In this document: one piece after another, positions 1 through 5,377 of the stretch | Layout: every line of letters starts with the position of its first letter | Position numbering within the stretch: the stretch's first letter is position 1 | Assembly (NCBI GenBank): GCA_030039135.1 | Contig: JASHQN010000110.1 | Coordinates: forward strand, 1 to 5,377 | From: Thermoplasmata archaeon | Lineage (GTDB): Archaea > Thermoplasmatota > Thermoplasmata > Lutacidiplasmatales > UBA184 | Length of the DNA: 5,377 bases | Reading direction: 5' to 3' | Notes under the pieces: model-generated | Told to the model about the DNA's origin: nothing | Seen by the model: only the letters and a program-made list of their open reading frames with translations | Databases searched by the model: none | Made by a program: the position numbers and the translations under genes

Positions 1-1155
1 GCCCTCTTCCTCGGGAGCGACGAGCGTGAAGGCATCGCCTCGCTGTTGGGCGCGGGCGGTGCGGCCGACGCGATGCACGTAGGTCTCCGGCTCGTGGGGC
101 ACATCGAAGTTCACGACGTGGCTCACGTCCTTGACGTCGACCCCGCGAGCGGCGATGTCCGTCGCGACGAGCACGCGGGATTCGCCGGTGCGAAACGACT
201 CGAGGGCGCGAACGCGCTGGCTCTGGCTCCGGTTCCCGTGAATCACCGCCGCGCGGATCCCTCGGTGTTGAAGCTGACGGGCGAGGTGGTCGGCCCGATG
301 CTTGGTCCGCGCGAAGACGAGGACGCTCGTCATCGCCTGATCTTCCAGCAGGTTGAGGAGGAGGTCCGCCTTTAGCTGGGAAGGGACCGGGAGGGCGAGG
401 TGCGAGATGCCCACCGCGGCGACCGTGCGTTCCTCGACCTGAACGAGTTTCGGGTCCCGGAGGAACTGGCGGGAGAGCGCCACTACTTCGGGAGGCATCG
501 TCGCCGAGAAGAGCATCGTCTGCCGCTCCCGCGGAAGCCGGTCGAGGATCCGGCGGACGTCCGGGAGAAACCCCATGTCGAGCATCCGGTCCGCCTCGTC
601 GAGCACCAGGATCCGGAGCGACCGGAAGTCCACGTAGCCACGGCGCATGTGGTCGAGGAGACGGCCCGGTGTAGCGACGATGATCTCGGCCCCGCCGCGC
701 AGCGCCCGTTCCTGGTCGGGCATGCCGACCCCTCCGTACACGGGCGCACCTCGCAGGTGCGTGTGGCCGGCCAGCTTTCGGAGAAAGCCGTCCGCCTGGA
801 GTGCGAGCTCGCGGGTCGGGGTCAAGATGAGAGCGAGGATTCGGCCCTTCGGCTCGTCGAGGAGCCGTTCGAGAATCGGCAGAAGAAAAGCGGCAGTCTT
901 CCCGGTGCCGGTCTGAGCCGTCCCGACGATGTCTCGGCCGGAGACGGCGTGCGGGATGGTGCCTCGCTGGATCGGGGTCGGGATCCGGTATCCGATCTCC
1001 CGAACGCCTCGCTGAAGCACGGAGTGCAGAGGGAGCTCTTCGAACGAGGTGCCCTCGGCCGGCGGCTCCGAAGGGGTCCGTTCGTCGGGGGACGGCACCA
1101 TAGGCTCCTTGCCGTGGCCGGAACTCCCCCTGGTCATAAGGGAGCGCACCGGCAT
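1..1155 (-). CDS. rhlE: RhlE-type DEAD-box ATP-dependent RNA helicase (C-terminus beyond window)
   Basis: ATP-dependent RNA unwinding enzyme of the DEAD-box superfamily 2, cytoplasmic, with expected roles in ribosome assembly or RNA turnover. I translated the minus strand by hand; the frame is open from 1155 to the left edge (385 codons) with no stop. All core motifs are visible, numbered from the 1155 start: PTPIQ (59-63), AQTGTGKT Walker A (80-87), PTREL (113-117), TPGR (162-165), DEAD (186-189), SAT (217-219), VFARTK (280-285), ATDIAARG (331-338) and HRVGRTARA (361-369). The wording of motifs II, V and VI is RhlE-like. The core is complete; only the variable tail is missing. An in-frame TAA lies at 1192-1194. 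Possible starts are ATG 1155, ATG 1137, ATG 1101 and GTG 1098. The last two follow AAGGAG (1105-1110) with 3- or 6-nt spacing, so the true start may be shorter. Two long plus-strand frames over this gene are antisense shadows. Confidence 0.93.
   Translation of the reverse strand, partial: MPVRSLMTRGSSGHGKEPMVPSPDERTPSEPPAEGTSFEELPLHSVLQRGVREIGYRIPTPIQRGTIPHAVSGRDIVGTAQTGTGKTAAFLLPILERLLDEPKGRILALILTPTRELALQADGFLRKLAGHTHLRGAPVYGGVGMPDQERALRGGAEIIVATPGRLLDHMRRGYVDFRSLRILVLDEADRMLDMGFLPDVRRILDRLPRERQTMLFSATMPPEVVALSRQFLRDPKLVQVEERTVAAVGISHLALPVPSQLKADLLLNLLEDQAMTSVLVFARTKHRADHLARQLQHRGIRAAVIHGNRSQSQRVRALESFRTGESRVLVATDIAARGVDVKDVSHVVNFDVPHEPETYVHRVGRTARAQQRGDAFTLVAPEEEG
1105..1110 (-). promoter_or_regulatory. 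Possible internal ribosome binding site for a shorter helicase start
   Basis: On the minus strand AAGGAG lies 3 nt before ATG 1101 and 6 nt before GTG 1098. It is the only good Shine-Dalgarno match near the helicase N-terminus. The residues it would remove (up to about 19, polar and proline-rich) lie outside the conserved helicase core, so either start gives a full enzyme. The 6-nt spacing to GTG 1098 is better than the 3-nt spacing to the ATG. It could also be a chance match within the coding sequence. Confidence 0.35.
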
Positions 1156-1183
1156 CGCGACGAAGGCGCCGGCCGAGAACACT

Positions 1184-1200
1184 GTTCGAGATTATCGAAC
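1184..1200. promoter_or_regulatory. Palindrome GTTCGA-N5-TCGAAC over a TATA/-10-like element upstream of rhlE
   Basis: A perfect inverted repeat with 6-bp arms (1184-1189 and 1195-1200) and a 5-nt centre. On the minus strand its centre reads GATAAT (1191-1196), the most AT-rich hexamer in this stretch. Read as an archaeal TATA box (transcription starting about 25 nt downstream), the transcript would begin near 1168 and give a leader of about 13 nt before ATG 1155. Read as a bacterial -10, transcription would begin near 1184, but I see no good -35. The symmetry over the promoter core would suit a repressor operator. No factor can be named. Confidence 0.3.
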
Positions 1201-1250
1201 TGGCGCTAGCTCTCGTGACGCCTCAGGGCTTCGGCGAGCCGACCCAGAGA

Positions 1251-1283
1251 TGTTGGAGGGGGTTTCGAACCCCCCGGGGGTTC
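1251..1283 (-). repeat. G/C-rich overlapping hairpins; one mimics a tRNA T-arm
   Basis: On the minus strand GGGGG (1270-1274), loop TTCGAAA (1263-1269) and CCCCC (1258-1262) form a stem of 5 bp with a 7-nt loop of T-arm consensus form. It is followed by TCCAACA (1251-1257), where a 3' acceptor strand would sit. The matching TGTTGGA is not seen in roughly 200 nt upstream on that strand, and no anticodon or D arm is evident, so this is not an ordinary complete tRNA. The same C-run also pairs the other way in a nearly perfect inverted repeat, GAACCCCC (1267-1274) and GGGGGTTC (1276-1283). It could be a tRNA 3' remnant from integration, a structured RNA element, or chance in GC-rich DNA. Confidence 0.35.
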
Positions 1284-1387
1284 AGATCAGTGAAGAACGC
1301 CGCTCGGAAGATCCTCGACCGGAACGCGGACGAAGGCTTCGGAGTGTGGTCGCCCGGGTTCGCTCGGTCCCCGCTCGTTCGGGGTGT

Positions 1388-1411
1388 GGCGTGTAGCACG
1401 ACCTACACGTC
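1388..1411. repeat. Hairpin just downstream of the Lrp-like gene
   Basis: CGTGTAG (1390-1396) pairs perfectly with CTACACG (1403-1409) around a 6-nt loop (1397-1402). A G·U pair and a G-C pair extend the stem to 9 bp. It begins about 15 nt after the stop codon of the minus-strand regulator, a usual place for a transcript 3' end. No T-tract follows on either strand, so it does not look like a classical intrinsic terminator. It may stabilise the mRNA end or be a protein-binding site. Confidence 0.4.
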
Positions 1412-1425
1412 GATTCGTTGACGCT

Positions 1426-2394
1426 TCAGCGAGCGCGCTGTGCCCCGGGGACCCGATCAAGAGCGGCTCGAATACAGTCGTCGAACCACGTCCGGTAGAG
1501 GTATATGCGGCGAGGGAAGAGCAACTCGACATCCTCTACCGTTTCCAGGCCCCGCAACTCTTGCTGCACATCCTCGGCTTCGCCGATCGATTCGAGATGG
1601 GCGCCGACGTCCAATATCGGAGGAAGGGAGCCTTCGCTCCCGGTGAGAGCGCTCGAGTCAACCAAGTACGTCACGCCGGAAACCCGACGGCGTATCCAAT
1701 CCGCGATGGGTCCGGAATCGTTGCCTTGTCGCAACACGACGACGAACCGTGCCACCACCGCCTTGTGGTACGCCGTGAAATCCAGCATCGGCAGGTACCA
1801 GACCGCGCGGCCGCGTACCAGTTGTTCCAGTCTTCGGACCAGTGACTTCGGGCTGATCCGGACCGAACGAGCGATTTCCTGGAAGGTTCGACGAGGCCCG
1901 AACTTGAGATCGTCCAGAATTCGATAGTCCAACCGGGTGGGAGACATCGTCGGAACCGGAGCGACGAACGGAACGCACGGCGTGACCTCTCCGGCCCCCG
2001 AGAGGCGCCCGATCAGACGACGAGAACGGTCGAGCTCGTCCGGCCGTCGGTAGGCGTAGAGGAGGGCCATCCAATCGCCGTTGTGATCGACCGCGCTGAT
2101 GAGCCCGGGGATGAGGGAAAGATCCTCCAGGATCCGAGGCTTCTTACGGAGGTCTTCCACTCGCAGATTTCCTCCGGCGATCCTCGCGCCGAAAACGAGC
2201 GGGCTGGGAACCACTTCGTGGGCTCGCAGGAACCCCTGCTTCTCCCAGGCGCGGAGGCGAGCTCCCACCGTGGCCCGATCCACATGCAGCCGGCGGGCAA
2301 CTTCCGATGCGGAGAGTCGCGGGTCCAGCCGCCCGAACCAGACGATTTGGTCACGGGAGAGCTCTCGTAAGATTCCCACGTCGAGCGGGTCCAT
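1426..2394 (-). CDS. Duplicated Lrp/AsnC-like transcription regulator (two HTH plus two effector-like domains)
   Basis: Predicted DNA-binding regulator of 322 residues, about twice the usual 140-170 of Lrp/AsnC proteins. The first AsnC-type winged helix-turn-helix spans about residues 3-57, with the HTH core around SASEVARRLHVDRATVGARL (28-47). An alpha/beta segment resembling a RAM-type domain follows (about 60-145). A second HTH lies at about 154-198 (LDYRILDDL, then FQEIARSVRISPKSLVRRLE) and a second alpha/beta segment at about 200-300. This tandem layout is one I associate with archaeal genomes. ATG 2394 is the only start after an in-frame TGA near 2455, and it has no Shine-Dalgarno match. 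No signal peptide or membrane segment is seen. It is divergent from the SnoaL-like gene, 158 bp away, which suggests autoregulation and local control. The ligand is unknown; an amino acid would fit the family but is not shown here. Confidence 0.8.
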   Translation of the reverse strand: MDPLDVGILRELSRDQIVWFGRLDPRLSASEVARRLHVDRATVGARLRAWEKQGFLRAHEVVPSPLVFGARIAGGNLRVEDLRKKPRILEDLSLIPGLISAVDHNGDWMALLYAYRRPDELDRSRRLIGRLSGAGEVTPCVPFVAPVPTMSPTRLDYRILDDLKFGPRRTFQEIARSVRISPKSLVRRLEQLVRGRAVWYLPMLDFTAYHKAVVARFVVVLRQGNDSGPIADWIRRRVSGVTYLVDSSALTGSEGSLPPILDVGAHLESIGEAEDVQQELRGLETVEDVELLFPRRIYLYRTWFDDCIRAALDRVPGAQRAR

Positions 2395-2440
2395 CGATTT
2401 CGGAATAGCCGGGTGGGGGAAAGAACATCCTTCCGATTTG

Positions 2441-2458
2441 TTGAGAGATTTTCCTCAA
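2441..2458. promoter_or_regulatory. Candidate operator TTGAG-N8-CTCAA in the divergent promoter
   Basis: Perfect 5-bp arms, TTGAG (2441-2445) and CTCAA (2454-2458), flank an AT-rich 8-bp centre. The site is 47-64 bp upstream of the regulator start and about 95-112 bp upstream of the SnoaL-like start, within the most AT-rich part of the intergenic DNA. Lrp/AsnC proteins commonly bind imperfect palindromes with AT-rich centres near their own promoters, so autoregulation is a reasonable guess. A 5-bp arm is short enough to arise by chance. Confidence 0.3.
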
Positions 2459-2521
2459 AACGGACAGCCGTCCCGAATCCGGTCCGGATTGCGACTCGCC
2501 GCTCTCACCGCGTTGATGGCC

Positions 2522-2531
2522 CGGTTATGCG
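2522..2531 (+). promoter_or_regulatory. Weak TATA-like element upstream of the SnoaL-like gene
   Basis: GGTTATGC is centred about 26-27 nt before ATG 2553, the distance expected between an archaeal TATA box and the start of a leaderless transcript. The match to TTTAWATA is poor. An alternative for translation is AGGTAGGT (2538-2545), a weak Shine-Dalgarno-like stretch about 7 nt before the ATG; both cannot apply if the transcript is leaderless. Confidence 0.22.
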
Positions 2532-2552
2532 TGGGTCAGGTAGGTACGGCCC

Positions 2553-2975
2553 ATGGCGACGGATGAGAATTTGGAGACCTTCCGACGAGTGATCGAACTA
2601 GGGTTCAATGAGGGAAAGCTCAACGAACTCGACACGATCGTGTCAGAGGAGTTCGTCGAACACCAGTTCATGGGGGAGTCGGGTTCGCGAGGGCTGAAGT
2701 CCCTGATCGGTCAACTCAGAACCGCCTTCCCCGACCTGAGAATGACCATCGAGGACAGCGCTGTCTCGGGCGACAAGGTGTGGGTCCGTCTTCGATGTCA
2801 AGGAACTCACAAAGGGCCCCTCATGGGAATCGCACCGACGGGTCGGAAGATCGACACAACCGCTCTCGAAGTCTGTCGGTTCGAGAAAGGCAGACTCGTG
2901 GAACACTGGGGAGTGCCCGACCGTTTTGCCGCGATGTCGCAGCTCGGCGTACTCCCGGGGCCAAGAAGGGAGTGA
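2553..2975 (+). CDS. SnoaL-like / NTF2-fold ester cyclase family protein
   Basis: A 140-residue cytosolic protein of the SnoaL-like polyketide cyclase group within the NTF2-like superfamily, at the usual length for a single domain. Visible hallmarks are an N-terminal helix pair (about 5-33), EEFVEHQF (32-39), the GLKSLIGQLRTAFPDLRMTI segment (47-66), strands with GDKVWVRLRCQGTHKGPLMG (73-92), APTGRKID (94-101) and the closing EHWGVPD (117-123). In SnoaL itself an Asp near the domain end acts as acid/base; D123 here is a plausible counterpart but unaligned. Many such small proteins have no known substrate, and no polyketide genes are nearby, so antibiotic synthesis should not be assumed. ATG 2553 fits the domain start. 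The gene is divergent from the Lrp-like regulator, a likely controller. No partner gene follows within 430 bp. Confidence 0.82.
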   Translation: MATDENLETFRRVIELGFNEGKLNELDTIVSEEFVEHQFMGESGSRGLKSLIGQLRTAFPDLRMTIEDSAVSGDKVWVRLRCQGTHKGPLMGIAPTGRKIDTTALEVCRFEKGRLVEHWGVPDRFAAMSQLGVLPGPRRE

Positions 2976-2994
2976 GCCCGGCCCAACGAACGCC

Positions 2995-3023
2995 AACCCC
3001 CCGTCCGAACCCCTCCCCCAACC
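2995..3023. repeat. C-rich tract (G-rich on the minus strand) after the SnoaL-like gene
   Basis: Runs of six, four and five C (2997-3002, 3010-3013, 3015-3019) with shorter runs on both sides. The minus strand therefore has three G-runs of at least four plus flanking GG pairs, close to but short of a canonical four-run G-quadruplex motif. It starts about 20 nt past the stop codon of the SnoaL-like gene and might mark its transcript end. That role is conjecture. Confidence 0.3.
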
Positions 3024-3379
3024 TTAGCGAACATTCTGGTGAGTCGGTTCTCCAAACGGCTGGGTGCAGGACCCCCGTGCCGGGCATCCGCTGCCCCCGC
3101 GACCCTCAGCGAAGTTGATCGCGCTGCGGGCGCTCGCTGCAACGCGCTGTGACCTCGACGCGGGGGAATCGTTCGTGGCACAATCGCACGGTCGGTCTGC
3201 GTTCAGGGATCAAATCCGGGTACGTGAGAGGTCCAAGTCGAATTGTCGGAGGGGAGATTTCCGGAACATTTCCTATCGCTGCCCATCAACAGCCCGGGGG
3301 GAGAGCGTCGCCAAGGCAATGACCACCTCAACGGCGCTTGGTTCGCCCAGCCAACGACTGTCAGGACCGGAAACCCGAG

Positions 3380-3388
3380 CTTAATCTA
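3380..3388 (+). promoter_or_regulatory. TATA-like box for a leaderless cyclase-TPR transcript
   Basis: CTTAATCTA is an AT-rich island in GC-rich DNA, centred about 25 nt before GTG 3409. That is close to the TATA-to-start distance of archaeal promoters, so transcription would start at or next to the GTG. The 20 nt before the GTG contain no Shine-Dalgarno match, which agrees with leaderless translation. A bacterial -10 reading would leave a very short leader. Confidence 0.35.
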
Positions 3389-3408
3389 ACCGATGCAGTT
3401 TTCGAGTC

Positions 3409-5343
3409 GTGGCTTCGACACGACGGCTTGCCGCGATCGTCTTCACTGACCTAGAGGGCTTCACCCGACTCGCCCAAGAGGACGAAAGGGGAGCGCTCAA
3501 GCTGCTTGCGGAGCAGGAGCAACTTATCGGTCCGCTCCTCGCGGCCCATCACGGTCGGAAGATCAAGTCGATGGGCGATGGGCTCCTTCTCGAGTTTCCC
3601 AACGCCCGAGATGCAGTTGAGTGGGCGGTCGAGTTCCAGCGGGCGGTACGCGAACGCGATGCTCTAGGGGGATCTCGATCGTTGAGCGTTCGCGTCGGCA
3701 TCCACGTAGGCGACGTCGAGCAAGCCGATTCCGACATCCTCGGGGATGCCGTCAACATCGCCGCCCGGATTGAACCGCTCGCGGAACCCGGGGGCGTCTG
3801 CATCAGCCGCCCAGTGTACGACCAGGTGCACAACAAGCTCGCGTTCCCCTTGGTTAGTCTCGGAGCGCGGCCGCTCAAGAACGTGAAGGAACCGTTAGAA
3901 GTGTTCAAGGTGGTACTGGCGGGATCGGGCGCCGGAGTCACGAGCATGCCGGAAGTCGATCGAAATCGGATCGCGATACTCCCCCTCGCAAACTTCAGTC
4001 CCGATCCGGGGGACGCGTACTTTGCCGATGGCCTGACGGACGAGATCATTTCCACCGTCTCGGGAATCGGGGGCCTCACCGTGATTTCGCGAACCTCTGC
4101 GATGCGGTACAAGCAGACGTCGAAGAGCATGACCGAGATCGGCCGCGAGCTAAGGGCCGGAAAGCTGCTCGAGGGCAGCGTCCGGAAGTCCGGGAATAAG
4201 GTACGGGTCACCGTCCAGCTGATCGATAGCGAAAGCGACGCCCACCTCTGGGCGCAGAGCTACGACGGGAATCTCGACAACGTCTTCGAGACCCAGTCCG
4301 ACATCGCCCGCAAGATCGCAGAGGCGCTCAAGCTGCCCACGCCGGCGGCCGGGGGTCGCCCCGAACATCCATCCTCGTACGCGCTTTGGCTCCAGGCCCG
4401 TACTCTCTGGAACAAGCGAACCCCCGAAGCCAACGAGCAGGCAATTCTCCTCTTCACCGACGCTCTCAAGGTCGACCCCAACTCGGCACGTGTGACCGCG
4501 GGCCTTGCACGCTGTTACACTACGGCAGAGGGCTACGGTTGGATGGACAAGAAGGAGGCGCACGAGAAGGCGGAGCCGCTCGTCCGCCATGCCCTCGAAC
4601 TGGACGAGACAGTTCCCGACGCCCATCTGGCCCGAGCGGACCTGATTGCGGGGAGCGACTGGCCCGGTGCCGAGGCAGAAATCAAGAGGGCCCTCGCACT
4701 GAACCCCAGCGACGCGGACTCCCACCAATGGTATGGGAGTATCCTGCGGGGGATGGGTCGGCTGGACGAGGCCCTGGTTGAAGCGCGAAAGGCGTACGAC
4801 CTGGACCCGCTTCCAGCGAGCCGCCAATGGTTCGTGGCGGTCTCCGCCTTCTTCGCCGATCGCAACGAGGAAGCAATGAGCGCCTGCACTAAGCTCATTC
4901 AGACCGAGCCGGGGTTTGCCGCGGCCTATCTCGGGCGGGCAGTCCTGACGTCAATCAAGGGCGATCGGGAGCAAGCGTACCGCGCCCTACAGACGTATCG
5001 TAAACTAACCAACGAGTTGGCGTACCTCTCCCTCCAGGCCAGGGTCGAGGCCCATCTAGGTAACAAGACGGAATCGGCCCGTCTCGTGGACGAGGCGCTA
5101 TCGCGGTTCGAAGCAGGTCAAACCGCGGAGACGGAAGACGAAGGCTATCCGTATCAGGTCTCCTTTGCGTGCGCCCTCATCGGAGACAGCGAACGATTCT
5201 TTCGGGTAGTGAACTATCTCGTAGACCACAAACTCATGGGGCCGGGCGAGCTCCGTGACCCCTCCTACCGCAGCATGAGCCGAGACCCCCGATTCGGGCA
5301 GATTCTCCAGAAGGTCCGGCGATCCTACGGAATCCCCGACTGA
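3409..5343 (+). CDS. Class III adenylyl cyclase – TolB N-terminal-like – TPR fusion protein
   Basis: A 644-residue predicted cytosolic signalling protein. Residues 6-170 form a class III cyclase domain with every key residue: metal aspartates D14 (FTDLEGFT) and D57 (MGDG), adenine-selecting K53 (KIKSMGD) and D109 (SDILGDAVN), and transition-state N116 and R120 (NIAAR). It should convert ATP to cAMP as a homodimer. Residues 187-308 resemble the TolB N-terminal/FlgO-like module (IAILPLANFSPD, FADGLTDEII, GKLLEGSVRKSG, HLWAQSYDG). Residues 320-565 are TPR-like helical repeats (e.g. AILLFTDALKVDPN, AEIKRALALNPSD, ALVEARKAYDLDP), and the end carries the RDPRFGQILQKV motif usual for this class. No membrane segment or signal peptide is evident; the link at 171-186 is short and polar. 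GTG 3409 is the only start after an in-frame TAA at 3382, and a cyclase domain beginning at residue 6 supports it. Partner and stimulus are unknown. Confidence 0.9.
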   Translation: MASTRRLAAIVFTDLEGFTRLAQEDERGALKLLAEQEQLIGPLLAAHHGRKIKSMGDGLLLEFPNARDAVEWAVEFQRAVRERDALGGSRSLSVRVGIHVGDVEQADSDILGDAVNIAARIEPLAEPGGVCISRPVYDQVHNKLAFPLVSLGARPLKNVKEPLEVFKVVLAGSGAGVTSMPEVDRNRIAILPLANFSPDPGDAYFADGLTDEIISTVSGIGGLTVISRTSAMRYKQTSKSMTEIGRELRAGKLLEGSVRKSGNKVRVTVQLIDSESDAHLWAQSYDGNLDNVFETQSDIARKIAEALKLPTPAAGGRPEHPSSYALWLQARTLWNKRTPEANEQAILLFTDALKVDPNSARVTAGLARCYTTAEGYGWMDKKEAHEKAEPLVRHALELDETVPDAHLARADLIAGSDWPGAEAEIKRALALNPSDADSHQWYGSILRGMGRLDEALVEARKAYDLDPLPASRQWFVAVSAFFADRNEEAMSACTKLIQTEPGFAAAYLGRAVLTSIKGDREQAYRALQTYRKLTNELAYLSLQARVEAHLGNKTESARLVDEALSRFEAGQTAETEDEGYPYQVSFACALIGDSERFFRVVNYLVDHKLMGPGELRDPSYRSMSRDPRFGQILQKVRRSYGIPD

Positions 5344-5377
5344 GTTCGCTGATCGCTGGGCGAGGCAGCGGGACGGC

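Larger units (their letters stand above)
1156..1425. other. Intergenic region between rhlE and the Lrp-like gene
   Basis: A 270-bp stretch with no convincing gene. It holds three inverted-repeat structures, listed separately: the rhlE promoter palindrome, a T-arm-like G/C hairpin and a hairpin just past the regulator stop. A plus-strand frame (1215-1421, 68 codons) has no family resemblance, no ribosome binding site and lies over the repeats, so I do not call it. The two flanking genes point the same way, but the distance and structures argue against a tight operon. Confidence 0.6.
2976..3408. other. 433-bp intergenic region with no recognisable gene
   Basis: I see no credible coding region. 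The open frame 3064-3384 (+, 106 codons) is rich in Arg, Ser and Pro, lacks a ribosome binding site or domain, and is matched by equally open frames on the other strand, so it looks like GC-driven openness. No tRNA fold or T-rich terminator is seen. The left part has a strongly C-rich tract (2995-3023) and the right end holds the TATA-like element of the cyclase gene. The region could contain a decayed gene or a non-coding RNA, but nothing directly shows either. Confidence 0.6.

Noticed and set aside
483..749. Minus-strand frame of 88 codons inside the helicase
   Set aside because: It is out of frame with the DEAD-box coding sequence and is Arg/Ser-rich, as shadow frames in GC-rich genes usually are.
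46..1209. Long plus-strand open frames (46-375 and 400-1209) opposite the helicase
   Set aside because: The minus strand encodes a complete set of DEAD-box motifs throughout; the plus frames have no recognisable domain and are open because of GC-rich codon use.
1251..1330. A complete tRNA gene
   Set aside because: Only a T-arm-like hairpin is present; no matching acceptor 5' strand, D arm or anticodon arm could be found on either strand.
1388..1411. A Rho-independent terminator after the regulator
   Set aside because: The stem is good, but neither strand has a following T-run.
1215..1421. Possible small plus-strand protein of 68 residues in the rhlE/regulator gap
   Set aside because: There is no family resemblance or ribosome binding site, and it lies across inverted repeats that explain part of its composition.
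2994..3023. A canonical G-quadruplex on the minus strand
   Set aside because: Only three G-runs of three or more are present within normal loop lengths; the fourth would have to be a GG pair.
3064..3384. Plus-strand frame of 106 codons between the SnoaL-like and cyclase genes
   Set aside because: It is Arg/Ser/Pro-rich, lacks any motif or upstream translation signal, and overlaps equally open frames on the other strand.
3549..4827. Long minus-strand frames opposite the cyclase-TPR gene (3549-4211, 4150-4827)
   Set aside because: The plus strand encodes clear cyclase, TolB-like and TPR sequence across this span; the minus frames have no domain signature.

Overview
The window is GC-rich (about 60% by eye). 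It carries four protein-coding genes, no rRNA or complete tRNA gene, and no CRISPR array or recognisable mobile element. Several signs favour an archaeon, possibly an uncultured soil or groundwater Thermoplasmata-like lineage. The regulator at 1426-2394 has the two-module Lrp/AsnC-like layout I associate with archaeal MAGs. Three of the four genes lack a convincing Shine-Dalgarno sequence, and two starts have an AT-rich, TATA-like element 25-27 nt upstream, as expected for leaderless archaeal transcripts. This assignment is an inference. The helicase and the cyclase-TPR protein both look bacterial in style, so a GC-rich bacterium cannot be excluded from sequence alone.

Layout from left to right. 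(1) Positions 1-1155, minus strand: an RhlE-type DEAD-box RNA helicase whose C-terminal tail runs off the left edge. Every core motif from Q to VI is present. (2) Positions 1156-1425: a 270-bp gap with three inverted repeats, one of which resembles a tRNA T-arm. (3) Positions 1426-2394, minus: a duplicated Lrp/AsnC-like transcription regulator. (4) Positions 2395-2552: a divergent promoter region with a candidate operator. (5) Positions 2553-2975, plus: a SnoaL-like (NTF2-fold) small enzyme. (6) Positions 2976-3408: a 433-bp gap with a C-rich tract and no credible gene. (7) Positions 3409-5343, plus: a 644-residue protein joining a class III adenylyl cyclase domain, a TolB N-terminal-like domain and a TPR array.

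The regulator and the SnoaL-like gene are divergent and share 158 bp, so the regulator may control itself and that neighbour. The cyclase protein looks like a stand-alone soluble signalling protein that would make cAMP, with the TolB-like and TPR parts as a sensory or partner-binding half. Nothing links all four genes into one pathway. The cyclase fusion and the regulator/SnoaL pair are the parts most worth following up.
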